Counted from the stretch's first letter, positions 8,844-17,482 are shown. The stretch is DNA of 64,000 nucleotides from Paenibacillus sp. N3.4 (GCF_008017805.1 NZ_VRTT01000015.1:47816-111815), one strand, 5' to 3'. The notes: generated by a model not told the origin, from the sequence alone. Made by a program: numbers and translations.

Positions 8844-9800
8844 TTAATAAACTCCTTTTTCACCAAACGTCCGTGCCAGTTTATTCGCTGCGACGATCAA
8901 TATCATACCAACGATTCCTTTTAACAGACCAACTGCCGTTGTAAAACTAAAATTTCCGTTAACGACACCCATCCGGTATACATAAGTATCCAGCACTTCA
9001 CCGACTTCAGAAACGGAAGCATTCAACATCAAATACACTTGTTCAAATCCAACATCCAGCACCGTGCCTAATCGCAATATAAATAAAATGATAATGGTAG
9101 AGCGGATACCCGGAAGTGTTACGTGAAAGATTTGTTTAAGCCTGCCCGCTCCATCCATTTTGGCCGCTTCATAAAGCTCAGGATCAATCCCTGTCAGAGC
9201 CGCCAAATAAATAATCGTTCCCCAGCCGGATTCCTTCCAAATGACCTGCAAAATGAGCATCGCCCGGAAATTATCTTTATTGGAGAGAATATTGATCGGC
9301 TGCATGCCCCAATCCTTCAGCAAATGGTTTACTTGCCCATCGCTTTGAAACAATAAATAGAAGATCCCCGCTACAACGACCCAGGATAAGAAATGAGGCA
9401 AATACAGCAGCGTTTGTACCACTTTTTTGAACAATACTGCCCTTATTTCATTTAATAAAATGGCAATCACAATGGGGATTGTAAAAGCAAACACAATCTG
9501 ATAAAAGCTGATGATGACTGTGTTCATAAAATAATGGCCAATCTCGGGCGAATCGAAAATACGGCGGAAATTGTCCAGCCCTACCCACTGGCTTCCAAGA
9601 AACCCTTTGGACGGCACATACTTTTGAAAGGCAATGACGATCCCGAGCATAGGAACATATTTATAGATACAGAAATAAATCACACCTGGCAAAGCCATTA
9701 GCCATAAATACCGTTCTTTCATGAAGCGCTGCCACCATACGTTGGGTCGCCTTCCTTTAATTACTTCCATGATGTCTGTAATACTCCTTTCTTTGGTCAT
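8844..9800 (-). CDS. Carbohydrate ABC transporter permease, LplB-like
   Basis: 318-residue membrane subunit, first gene of the transporter cluster. Six hydrophobic segments are visible, and the EAA loop reads YEAAKMDGAGRLKQIFHVTL. The C-terminus LARTFGEKGVY is characteristic of LplB/YtcP-type permeases. The start is uncertain: the ATG at 9800 has only a weak ribosome site, and another ATG at 9770 has AAAGGAG 13 nt upstream. It is transcribed away from the AraC regulator, with which it shares a 244-bp upstream region. Confidence 0.85.
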   Translation of the reverse strand: MTKERSITDIMEVIKGRRPNVWWQRFMKERYLWLMALPGVIYFCIYKYVPMLGIVIAFQKYVPSKGFLGSQWVGLDNFRRIFDSPEIGHYFMNTVIISFYQIVFAFTIPIVIAILLNEIRAVLFKKVVQTLLYLPHFLSWVVVAGIFYLLFQSDGQVNHLLKDWGMQPINILSNKDNFRAMLILQVIWKESGWGTIIYLAALTGIDPELYEAAKMDGAGRLKQIFHVTLPGIRSTIIILFILRLGTVLDVGFEQVYLMLNASVSEVGEVLDTYVYRMGVVNGNFSFTTAVGLLKGIVGMILIVAANKLARTFGEKGVY

Positions 9801-9857
9801 CGTTGATCACTTGCTTCCCACATCATAAACAGTAGGTCTCAGACTGGGCAATCAACC

Positions 9858-9895
9858 TATTTTGCGCAAAAATAGTGTATGCACAACGCGCATAC
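9858..9895. promoter_or_regulatory. Candidate operators between divergent transporter and regulator genes
   Basis: Two inverted repeats lie next to each other: TATTTTGCGCAAAAATA (9858-9874) and GTATGC...GCATAC (9877-9882 and 9890-9895). They sit in the intergenic region between the permease at 9800 and the regulator at 10045. The position suits binding by the AraC protein or a global regulator. The binding protein is not known. Confidence 0.35.
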
Positions 9896-10044
9896 TCCTG
9901 ATGACTGAAGACGCATTACCTTTTTTTGCAGAAGAAATACGGCTCAGCAAAAAGTGTGTACCGTGTAAACGCCAAGAGGTGAACCTGAATGTGTTATACT
10001 ATCTTCAAAAATGTACATACACGCAAATGATAAGGAGATTGGAT

Positions 10045-12354
10045 ATGGATTATCAATCATGGCGTCGACTGAAACAATTACTGAATACTAAAACGCCCGG
10101 CTGGAAAATGAAAAATCGGCTATTGATCTCCCTTATCCTCTTATCCAGCATCCCTGTGGCTATTATGGCCCTATCTTCCTCCTTCATCAGCAATCGGATT
10201 ATTAGTGACCAAACGAATCAAATGCATCAAGTCTTCTTGAATCAAGTGGAAAAGGAAATGAATAACCAGTTTAAAAAGTTCGATGAACTGATGCTGCAAT
10301 ATACGTATGATAATTCGGCACTTAATCGTTTCACTAATGATGATTTAACGTATAAAAACTTTCAACTGGTCAATGATCTGTTCACTGTCTTAACAAACTT
10401 GCGCAGCGGGATGGAGAATGTCGTTGAAATCGATTTTTACAGCACATCTTTCGATAAAATTGCCACCTCCAGCGGCTTTCTGCTGCAGCCAGACGAGTTC
10501 TTCGATCCATTGGCTTTGCAAAAATCGAAAACGCTTACTAGATACGGTACTTGGATCGATACGCGAGTGCAATTGAACACCCGATTGGATCGGCCTGTCA
10601 TTACTTATATCAGACCTACCTACAACCCCGGCTCTAATGCGGTAAAAAGCTTTTTTATCGTTTATTTGGATGCCGCTACTTTGAGCAGCAAACTGAAAGC
10701 CAACGTTAGCGATCCCGCGACCTATCTTGTGCTTAATGCGAGCGGGTACGCCGTGCTTCACTCTGATGTGGCTAAAGTAGGAAGCTTGCTGAATACACCC
10801 AACTTTATCGCTGAGCTCTCCAAAGGCAAAAATTTACCGAATTACCGATTTTCCATGCCTATGGACGGCAAGCCGTCGCTGATCAATACCGTATATTCCC
10901 CTAACCGTGATTGGTATTATGTCTCTATTTTACCTACAGATTTGGTTGCGAAGCAGACCAATCAATTACGAAACATTCTACTTGGGGTCAGTCTGGCTTT
11001 CATTCTGCTAACAGTCATCATTGCCATACGTACATCCAGCAGCATCTACCAGCCTGTACAAAGGTTGACCCAGCGGGTTTTTAAACACAAGGAGTCGGGC
11101 AAAACGAAGGATGAAATGCACTTCATTGCGGAATATATTCAAAATGTGGAAGAACACAATGATATTCTAAAAAAGAATCTCAAGGAATATCAAGCAACCG
11201 CGGAACATTATAGTCTAATGAGCCTGCTTATCGGGAATTCCAATGATTTGACCTTGCAGCAGGGGACCTTTCACAATAAGCAAATTTGTTTGTTCCTCAT
11301 TGAAACAGATCCGCTGTATATGAAATCGCAGTATTCGAGAGGCGACCAATTCCTGTTCTATTATGCGATCGAAAACATCGTAGATGAGATTTTGAGCAAA
11401 CAAGGAAAAACAAGGATCATGATGATTCAGCCCGGATTATTTGCCATTCTCCATCAACCGGAACACATCAGTTCTCACGTGTCGCGCATCTGTGCCAATG
11501 AACTGCTGCATGCCGTTCGCACCTACTTGAAGCTGAACTTCGTCATTTCTGTCAGCTACTCGGAGTCCGGCCTGCACGGTATACATGATGCCTTCTTGCA
11601 GGCAAAACGTGCTCTTCGTTACAGCTTTTCCCTCGGTGCTAATCAAGTGATCATCAGCGACGAATTGGACCCTGCCGTATCAGATCAGGCCGATGCGTTG
11701 GTTGATATAGAAAATCTTATTATGCATTCGCTTCATGCTTCAAACTATACAGAAGCATTGGAGCACTTTTCGCAGCTGATCCAGTTGTTGAAAGATGATA
11801 TTACATTAACGTCCGATGTTCTGAAGTCATATTGCTCACAGCTTCTTGGCGTCATGCTGCATTCGGTCGGAAAGCATCATCACGAGCATGCTGAATCCGT
11901 TAACATGAAACAATTGACAATGGAATTGGAGCGCCAGCGCAATTTGCAAGACATCGAAGCTTTTTTCCATAAGCAGTTTTTTGATAAATTAAACGCTCCG
12001 CAGCCTGAAAAAACGTCGCTGGAGAAGCAGCAGGTCGACGAAGTCGTCGCTTACATACAAGCTCATTATGACGAAGATATCTCGCTGCAGCTGTGCGCAG
12101 AGCTCATCGGACTCAGCAGCTCTCAGCTTAGCCGCTCTTTCAAGAAAATAATGGGTATTAATTTCGTTGACTATGTCATTCAGCACCGCGTCGGAATTGC
12201 CAAAGAGCTGCTTAGCGATCCGAAAAACTCCATTCAAGCCGTTACTGAGAAACTGCGCTATACGTCGGTTAACAGCTTTATACGCATTTTCAAAAAAATC
12301 ACGGGGACTACGCCAGGTACTTATCGGAAAGATGCACAGGACGTGCGGCTATAA
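10045..12354 (+). CDS. AraC-family regulator with membrane sensor domain (YesN/YtdP type)
   Basis: 769-residue one-component regulator. A transmembrane segment at about 24-48 and a second at about 305-325 flank an extracytoplasmic Cache-like sensor. A cytoplasmic region of about 300 residues follows. The last 100 residues form two helix-turn-helix units: ISLQLCAELIGLSSSQLSRSF and SIQAVTEKLRYTSVNSFIRIF, ending in GTTPGTYRK. The frame is open from 9862, but the ATG at 10045 has AAGGAG 7-8 nt upstream and the previous 61 codons look non-coding. It probably senses an oligosaccharide or an outside binding protein and activates the divergent importer. Confidence 0.85.
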   Translation: MDYQSWRRLKQLLNTKTPGWKMKNRLLISLILLSSIPVAIMALSSSFISNRIISDQTNQMHQVFLNQVEKEMNNQFKKFDELMLQYTYDNSALNRFTNDDLTYKNFQLVNDLFTVLTNLRSGMENVVEIDFYSTSFDKIATSSGFLLQPDEFFDPLALQKSKTLTRYGTWIDTRVQLNTRLDRPVITYIRPTYNPGSNAVKSFFIVYLDAATLSSKLKANVSDPATYLVLNASGYAVLHSDVAKVGSLLNTPNFIAELSKGKNLPNYRFSMPMDGKPSLINTVYSPNRDWYYVSILPTDLVAKQTNQLRNILLGVSLAFILLTVIIAIRTSSSIYQPVQRLTQRVFKHKESGKTKDEMHFIAEYIQNVEEHNDILKKNLKEYQATAEHYSLMSLLIGNSNDLTLQQGTFHNKQICLFLIETDPLYMKSQYSRGDQFLFYYAIENIVDEILSKQGKTRIMMIQPGLFAILHQPEHISSHVSRICANELLHAVRTYLKLNFVISVSYSESGLHGIHDAFLQAKRALRYSFSLGANQVIISDELDPAVSDQADALVDIENLIMHSLHASNYTEALEHFSQLIQLLKDDITLTSDVLKSYCSQLLGVMLHSVGKHHHEHAESVNMKQLTMELERQRNLQDIEAFFHKQFFDKLNAPQPEKTSLEKQQVDEVVAYIQAHYDEDISLQLCAELIGLSSSQLSRSFKKIMGINFVDYVIQHRVGIAKELLSDPKNSIQAVTEKLRYTSVNSFIRIFKKITGTTPGTYRKDAQDVRL

Positions 12355-12441
12355 ACGACGTGCATATATGGTCTTTCTTGCTATTGGAATTTTCGGCGCA
12401 GAAGCGTTACTATAAGAAGGACCAACTTCAAGGAGGACTTT

Positions 12442-13023
12442 ATGAGCCATCACTTTTTTGCCTATTTATATCGATTGAAATATATCGACCGTTGGAGTCT
12501 CATGTGGAACATGCGCCGAGATACCGTAGCTGAGCATTCCTACTATGTCTCCGCGATCGCTCATATGCTTTGTACCATTGCTAATGAAGTATATGGCCGC
12601 AACGTGCCAACTGACCGTGTCGTGTCTATTGCTTTGTTCCACGATGCATCCGAAGTGTTAACTGGTGATATTCCCCAGCCTGTTAAACATAAAAACGAGC
12701 AAATTTTGCGCAATTTCCGCGAGATCGAAGACGTAGCCGTTGAACGTTTGATCCAAACGATCCCTCCGGAGATCAGCGATTTGTATCGCGGCCTGATCCA
12801 AGATCCGGACCCCGAGCTTTACCGTTGGGTGAAAGCAGCAGATCTGATTGAAGCTTACATTAAATGCTTGACCGAGTTATCCACAGGCAACCGCGAGTTC
12901 GTCGTGGCTAAACAGCAAATTTTTGAAAGTCTACAAAAAATGAATATGCCGGAAGTTGACTACTTCCTTACACATATGAGCGCTTCCTTCGAGAAAACAT
13001 TGGACGAAATCACGCTCGATTAG
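12442..13023 (+). CDS. yfbR: 5'-deoxynucleotidase, HD domain, YfbR-like
   Basis: 193-residue HD-superfamily phosphohydrolase closely resembling E. coli YfbR, which removes phosphate from deoxyribonucleoside 5'-monophosphates. The N-terminus (SHHFFAYLYRLKYIDRWSLM) follows YfbR. Metal ligands are visible: His32 (VAEHSYYVS), His67-Asp68 (ALFHDASEVLTGD) and Asp134 (KAADLIEAYIKC). AAGGAGG lies 7 nt before the ATG. A strong terminator-like repeat follows at 13070-13115. It would act in the cytoplasm in nucleotide salvage or dNTP pool control. Confidence 0.87.
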   Translation: MSHHFFAYLYRLKYIDRWSLMWNMRRDTVAEHSYYVSAIAHMLCTIANEVYGRNVPTDRVVSIALFHDASEVLTGDIPQPVKHKNEQILRNFREIEDVAVERLIQTIPPEISDLYRGLIQDPDPELYRWVKAADLIEAYIKCLTELSTGNREFVVAKQQIFESLQKMNMPEVDYFLTHMSASFEKTLDEITLD

Positions 13024-13060
13024 TCGGCAAATTTGGCCCAATAGAAAACACAATTTCCTC

Positions 13061-13150
13061 AAAAATAGAAACAGCGGCAGTCATGGACGAATTATAGTCC
13101 TAGACTGCCGCTGTTTTATTGCTTTCCTTCTTCGTTAGAGTTTAATGATA
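13061..13150. repeat. Dispersed hairpin element, copy 1, acts as shared terminator
   Basis: ATAGAAACAGCGGCAGTC...GACTGCCGCTGTTTT forms a 13-bp stem (13070-13082 with 13103-13115), followed by TTCGTTAGAGTTTAATGAT. A second copy is at 33891-33980. It lies between convergent genes and its right end covers the stop codon of the minus-strand lipoprotein gene. Confidence 0.7.
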
Positions 13151-13696
13151 TTTATCAGGTACTAGTATACTATCTTCTTCTATTGATCCGTCCGTAATAA
13201 TTGCGCTCTTGTATCGAATAGTCCAAACCGCTGATTTCTCATCATAAATCACTTCTTTAATGACAAGGATGTCTATACTTGAAATCTTCTTATTGATGAG
13301 GGCTTTACGTATGACTTCGTCTTGAGACAGGGCTGCTGCTTCTGGTTTGTGTATGTTGGAAATGGTAACTTTAGATGCTTTTCCTTGAGCAGGGTATGAC
13401 GTAGCTATGGCACCTATAAACCATACATGAACGTATTGTCCAACCTCTATATCTGAAGGCATATTTGAAACCCATACTGCATCGTAAAACTCTTTTCTCG
13501 TTTGATTTATTTCTTTACTTATGGGACTAACCACTAAGGCTCTTTGATTTTCAAGCTTGGTAATATAACCTACAAATTCTGTAGAACTGGATTTATTAGT
13601 TTCCGCCAATGGAGATTGCTTAGGTTCTACTTTGTTGGTACAAGCGTTCAGAAGAAGTAATGCAATGAAAAAGAGAAAGAAACAATTATTTTTCAA
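13142..13696 (-). CDS. Lipoprotein of the DUF3221 (YobA-like) group
   Basis: 184 residues with a lipoprotein signal (LLLLNACTN, lipidated Cys near residue 19). The central part EFVGYITKLENQRALVVSP ... YDAVWVSNMP ... VGQYVHVWF matches the DUF3221/YobA pattern of small Bacillus lipoproteins whose function is unknown. The C-terminal 60 residues (DEVIRKALINKKISS and on) form a second small domain. It would sit on the outer face of the membrane. It begins the run of minus-strand accessory genes. Confidence 0.65.
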   Translation of the reverse strand: MKNNCFFLFFIALLLLNACTNKVEPKQSPLAETNKSSSTEFVGYITKLENQRALVVSPISKEINQTRKEFYDAVWVSNMPSDIEVGQYVHVWFIGAIATSYPAQGKASKVTISNIHKPEAAALSQDEVIRKALINKKISSIDILVIKEVIYDEKSAVWTIRYKSAIITDGSIEEDSILVPDKYH

Positions 13697-13759
13697 TGGA
13701 TAACCTCCTCTGCGTCTTACATAATTGATGTTGCAATTCAGCTCTATTTCTTCGTTTGT

Positions 13760-14203
13760 TTAGAACTTTTTTATAAAATTCTTTTGATCCTTTGTAAACA
13801 TATAGCCTCGTTTTTCGTAGAACCTGTGAGCGTTTATTCTGCTTGGGTGAGATAGTAATTTAATCCCAGAAAAACCATTATTCTCTCCCCAATGTTCAAG
13901 ATTCTCAATCAACATACTACCTACACCCTGATTTCTATACTTTTCTTTTACAACAAACCCTAAAACGTTTACTAAAGAGTCAGAAAAAAGCAACTCATAT
14001 GGACTACCATGAATATATCCTATTACCTCGTTGTTTTGTTCACAAACCAAAATGATATCCTTTGTTTTGTTTGTAATGACTTCAATCTTTTCTTTTACTT
14101 TTTCTTCAGAAAATAATTGTAAATTGGGGTTAAAGATTTGGTTTAACAAATAAATATCATGATAATCTGCTACCTTAATTTCCCTAATGGTTTTTTCTAT
14201 CAT
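13760..14203 (-). CDS. GNAT-family N-acetyltransferase
   Basis: 147 residues with the complete GNAT fold: strand 4 (VNVLGFVVKEKYRNQG), the acetyl-CoA pyrophosphate loop RNQGVGSMLI, and the C-terminal RFYEKRGYMFTKDQKNF. The acceptor substrate cannot be told. The base composition is richer in AT than the housekeeping genes in this window, in keeping with an acquired accessory gene. Confidence 0.85.
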   Translation of the reverse strand: MIEKTIREIKVADYHDIYLLNQIFNPNLQLFSEEKVKEKIEVITNKTKDIILVCEQNNEVIGYIHGSPYELLFSDSLVNVLGFVVKEKYRNQGVGSMLIENLEHWGENNGFSGIKLLSHPSRINAHRFYEKRGYMFTKDQKNFIKKF

Positions 14204-14269
14204 TTTGATTTCCTCAATTCCCTATAGCTTCACGAAAGTCTGAAACGCAGCCCTTTTGAAAATACGTCA

Positions 14270-14475
14270 TTATTTTTTCAATATACCTAAATATTCTATC
14301 CAAGGCCCAACATCCGTCCTGTACCTCTCAGCCATTACCCGTACCATTTGAGCAAAGTGCGTTAAATCATGAACAACCCAGGTAGAAAGCAGTTCTCTTA
14401 ATTTCACTACACCGAAGCTAGGGTGTAAACCCGTCAATTCCAGATTCATTTCAGATTCAATAAGAACCCTAAGTT
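14270..14475 (-). pseudogene. C-terminal remnant of a DinB/DUF664-type protein
   Basis: The minus strand encodes [33 protein letters not shown] and [15 protein letters not shown] before a TAA at 14270. This is the C-terminal end of a DinB-superfamily metal-binding four-helix protein, including the His of HDLTH. Upstream of about 14475 the frame is lost and the N-terminal half is missing. On the plus strand 14468-14537 shows an unrelated short open stretch that I cannot name. Confidence 0.6.
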
Positions 14476-14675
14476 TGGTTATATTTTGTTACCAGATAAA
14501 AAAACTCCAAAAGATATTGAACTATTCGCCAACTAATCGATATTTCCCTTTAAAGCTAATGAACTAAAAATACTCCGATAGCTCAGCCTTCCTCTTTCAC
14601 TCAAATTAAGCAATAAAACAAAAGTTTTGAGCAATACAGTGAAACAAAAGGGAGCGTATTTATTATAAAGTAGTA

Positions 14676-14723
14676 ATGTAAACGTTTGCAAAATAGCTTT
14701 GTGCCCATTGTGAACGTTTTCAA
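14676..14723 (+). promoter_or_regulatory. Two cre-like operators upstream of the polysaccharide lyase
   Basis: ATGTAAACGTTTGCAA (14676-14691) matches the CcpA consensus WTGNAANCGNWWNCAW at every position. TTGTGAACGTTTTCAA (14708-14723) has one mismatch. Their centres are 32 bp apart, about three helical turns, so both face the same side of the DNA. They lie upstream of the ribosome site, suggesting glucose repression or a dedicated LacI-type repressor. Confidence 0.65.
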
Positions 14724-14748
14724 AACATACGATGAGAGGATGAGAATT

Positions 14749-15510
14749 ATGAAATTTGCTGCTCTAGGAAAGGCTAAAAAAATTGGTTTAGCACTTGGTT
14801 TGACCGTTTTGTTGAATGTCCCTGTGATGTCGCTAGTAAGTGCTGCACCAAGTATTGATTACCATGTATGGTCATTGCAGCAGCCGGACGGCTCGACGAT
14901 TAGTTCGTCGCAATTGGTTTCGGGATATACGAGCAAATATTTTTACACAGCTTCCGACGGAGGTCAGGCGTTCATGGACCCTAAGACCGGAACTACGACA
15001 TCGGGCTCGTCTCATCCTCGTTCAGAGATGAGAGAACAAACGACCAGCGGAAGCAATGCAGCTTGGAGTTGGACCGGAACTAACACAATGGCGAATACAG
15101 CTGCTGTGACATTACAGGGTGGCGGTTCTAGTGGTTCAACTACGATTGGACAAATTTTCAATAGTACCGATTCCATACCTTTGGTCGAGTTGGAGTACGA
15201 AGCAAGCCCCAACTCAAACGGGGGTAATTTCAAATTATTATATGAAGAAGCAAAAGGAGCCGGTACCTACACTGACTTAAGCACCAAAGCTGCTCTGGGT
15301 TCAAAATTCACTTATGAGATGTCACTAACAGGTGGCGTAGCGACCGTTAAAATTAATGGTTCACAGGTATTTTCCAAAAAACCAAGCTTCTCGGGAAAAC
15401 AATTTTACTTCAAGACCGGCAATTACGATCAAACTGCAACATCAGGTTCGGTGAGCACTACGCCATATACCATTGTTGAGCTTTATTCCGTCAACGTAGT
15501 ACACAATTAA
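14749..15510 (+). CDS. Secreted alginate-lyase-like protein (Alginate_lyase2/PL7 fold)
   Basis: 253 residues. The start at 14749 is chosen for GAGAGG 9 nt upstream. Signal peptide up to about LVSAAPS. The beta-jelly-roll lyase domain shows HPRSEMREQ (PL7 RSE-R motif), IGQIFNS at the place of the Q-I/V-H motif, and FYFKTGNYDQ (motif YFKxGxYxQ with the catalytic Tyr). The normally catalytic His of the QIH motif reads Phe. So activity may differ from ordinary alginate lyase, or the protein may belong to a sister family such as PL20 glucuronan lyase. It is monocistronic with two cre-like sites. Confidence 0.75.
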   Translation: MKFAALGKAKKIGLALGLTVLLNVPVMSLVSAAPSIDYHVWSLQQPDGSTISSSQLVSGYTSKYFYTASDGGQAFMDPKTGTTTSGSSHPRSEMREQTTSGSNAAWSWTGTNTMANTAAVTLQGGGSSGSTTIGQIFNSTDSIPLVELEYEASPNSNGGNFKLLYEEAKGAGTYTDLSTKAALGSKFTYEMSLTGGVATVKINGSQVFSKKPSFSGKQFYFKTGNYDQTATSGSVSTTPYTIVELYSVNVVHN

Positions 15511-15553
15511 GCTATATAAAGAGCACATTACAACCAGACCACCGTGTGAAGAC

Positions 15554-15709
15554 GCGGCCACTGAAAACGTAGTATCGACATTTTTTTAAGATGAAAAAAG
15601 ACCGCTTTTAGCCTGTAGAGTGGCTATTAACGGTCTTTTCATTGTTTTTCTATCAGATCATACTTAACAATCATTGCTTCACAGAAAAAATAATTTTTTC
15701 AGAGGCCTC
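15554..15709. repeat. 156-bp element with inverted ends related to the 5.2-kb element
   Basis: Left end GCGGCCACTGAAAACG (15554-15569) and right end TTTTTTCAGAGGCCTC (15694-15709) are imperfect inverse copies sharing GGCCnCTGAAAA. Inside is a hairpin AAAAAAGACCG...CGGTCTTTT (15595-15638) that could also end the lyase transcript. No target duplication is clear and the interior does not match the 489-bp element. Confidence 0.5.
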
Positions 15710-16281
15710 TGGGTTAATGAATACTGCTTTTTAGTTCAGCGCTGCTCTTAAACTGTAAAAGCGCAGTTATTTTCGATTGTAATCGTTTTTTAATAGTGAA
15801 ATCTTGCAAATCTACAGGCATTCCGTTTATTTCTTGTCCTAATTTGAGATAGGGTGAATGAAAACATGTATTTTCGTATGAATGATAAGCGGCTGGATAC
15901 ATGGAGTTATTTAAAGATGTACAATTGCATGTTTTCTTCAACTACACTCCCTGCATCGCACTTCACCCAAGCTCATACCGCACAACGTGTTTGCCTTCCG
16001 CGACGGTCGGTGGAGAAAACCAGCCCTTTGCGCAGAGTCATTGCAGTGTTCGGACAACGGTACGATGATTAATGTATAAGTGAGTTTTTATACCTATGGG
16101 GCGCAGCGGACGAGCGAGTGTGCAGCAAGGCGAATGTTTTCTGGCTCCGTCATACTTTTCAAGTTGATACTCATAAATGGCTCAGCCGTTTTAAATATCA
16201 CCACGCAGTAAAAGAAGTGTTAGGCTCTAGGGCCTCGCAATTGAAACGGGACCGTAACATTTTGTATGGATGGGCTATTTT
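15710..16281. other. 572-bp stretch without a recognised gene
   Basis: Several short frames are open here (for example minus 15714-15941 and plus 15854-16072). None has a convincing ribosome site, known motif or neighbour logic. I see no RNA gene. It may be decayed DNA between the repeat and the downstream gene. Confidence 0.4.
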
Positions 16282-17337
16282 TTATTGTAAACGGCCGATA
16301 TACATTAGTTCTTTAATATCTTTCTGATCAACAACACCTTCTAAAATTCGCTGAACATCTTGTAGGGTCTCTTGAAGAGAAACTGTGACGCCGACTGTCC
16401 CTGTAAAAGCTTCTGCTACATATAGTGGCTGCGTGAGGTAAGCCTCGAGGCGCTCTCCACGCATAAAGGTTTGAGTTTCGGAAACAGGAAGTCCTTCTTT
16501 ACCTTGCACTTGAACCAAAAATCGCAATTCCTTATAACGACGCAGTAATTTCTTGGCCTTTTGTCCAATCGATTGATGAAGGGGATCTGCATTAGTACCC
16601 TCGATAATTTCGGAGGTGGAGAGCAATGGATTCACAGAAGGGTAAATGTGTCTAACTGCCAAATCCGCGTCGAATTGCCATAGCGTTTCAAGCGGTCCGA
16701 AAGGTAAGTCTTCGTCGATAGCTTCACCTTTCAAGTCTACGAGAAAAGTGGTTAAGGAAACAACATCAGCTTGATGCAGACGGTCCTGTAGCGTATAAAT
16801 TTCATTACTTAAGACATGGGATCGATCCGCAGCGAGAATTACATCACGAGTAGAGCCGATCCTACTGATATGTGCATAGGCTTCTTCCACACTGTTGCAG
16901 ACCACTTCCACATCTCCTGTCACGTCTTCAATTTCTGGATGATCCCCTTCTGGCTTAAGAAGCACGGTAGCGTAGCCCTTTTTTCTCAATCTATAAAACA
17001 GTTCAGCGAGTATCACTAATTGGCCCATCATCGGGCGAGCTACTAAACCAGTGGTTCCGCCTTTGACTAACGGTGCAAACAAATCCAACATCTTAATTCC
17101 GGTTTCAATCATTTCGAATCTCTCCCCAAATAGAATAAGTTCATCCAGGCTGCATCTAGCCAAAGAAGCTAAAGCTACAAGTGTTCGAACTTCTGCACGG
17201 CTTACAGGAATTTTTCCAGTGCATAGGTTCGAAACCGTCGCGGAACGTAAACCAACTGATCGAGCAGCACTCGTCAAATTGGGAACACGTTGGCGAAGAA
17301 GTGGAACATTAAGTCGCATGTCTTCCAATATTTTCAA
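16282..17337 (-). CDS. Helix-turn-helix protein fused to a P-loop-less F1-ATPase beta-like domain
   Basis: 351 residues (start TTG 17337, TTG 17328 or ATG 17319; none decisive). Residues 18-67 form a helix-turn-helix unit (TSAARSVGLRSATVSNL, then CSLDELI). Residues 76-336 follow ATP synthase beta: ETGIKMLDLFAPLVKGG, IYPSVNPLLSTSEII, YKELRFLVQVQG and YLTQPLYVAEAFTG align with the beta-subunit segments ETGIKVIDLLAPYAKGG, IYPAVDPLDSTS, YKELQDIIAILG and FLSQPFFVAEVFTG. The N-terminal barrel is absent. The P-loop (GGAGVGKT in beta) reads VARPMMGQL here, so Lys and Thr are lost and ATP hydrolysis is unlikely. Not part of an atp operon. Probably a transcription regulator using a retired ATPase fold; function unknown. 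Confidence 0.75.
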   Translation of the reverse strand: MKILEDMRLNVPLLRQRVPNLTSAARSVGLRSATVSNLCTGKIPVSRAEVRTLVALASLARCSLDELILFGERFEMIETGIKMLDLFAPLVKGGTTGLVARPMMGQLVILAELFYRLRKKGYATVLLKPEGDHPEIEDVTGDVEVVCNSVEEAYAHISRIGSTRDVILAADRSHVLSNEIYTLQDRLHQADVVSLTTFLVDLKGEAIDEDLPFGPLETLWQFDADLAVRHIYPSVNPLLSTSEIIEGTNADPLHQSIGQKAKKLLRRYKELRFLVQVQGKEGLPVSETQTFMRGERLEAYLTQPLYVAEAFTGTVGVTVSLQETLQDVQRILEGVVDQKDIKELMYIGRLQ

Positions 17338-17356
17338 CCCCCTTACGCTTAAGAGT

Positions 17357-17414
17357 AATATTATTTACTTCGAAATGCAATATTTTTTACTTCCTAAATA
17401 ATATTTATTACTCC
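17357..17414 (-). promoter_or_regulatory. Three iterated repeats in the promoter of the HTH/F1-beta-like gene
   Basis: On the minus strand GAAGTAAATAATATT (17357-17371), GAAGTAAAAAATATT (17379-17393) and GGAGTAATAAATATT (17400-17414) start 22 and 21 bp apart, two helical turns. A weaker fourth unit may follow at 17422. The same-face tandem layout upstream of a regulator gene suggests cooperative autoregulation. Confidence 0.55.
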
Positions 17415-17482
17415 ATAGCGTAATTTATTTATTTTCACATAATTATTCGCTCTACTGCTCAATTTTTGGATAAACCAAAAAA

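Noticed and set aside
15854..16327. Two short plus-strand frames (15854-16072, 16118-16327)
   Set aside because: No ribosome site, no known motif, and low similarity to protein-like composition.
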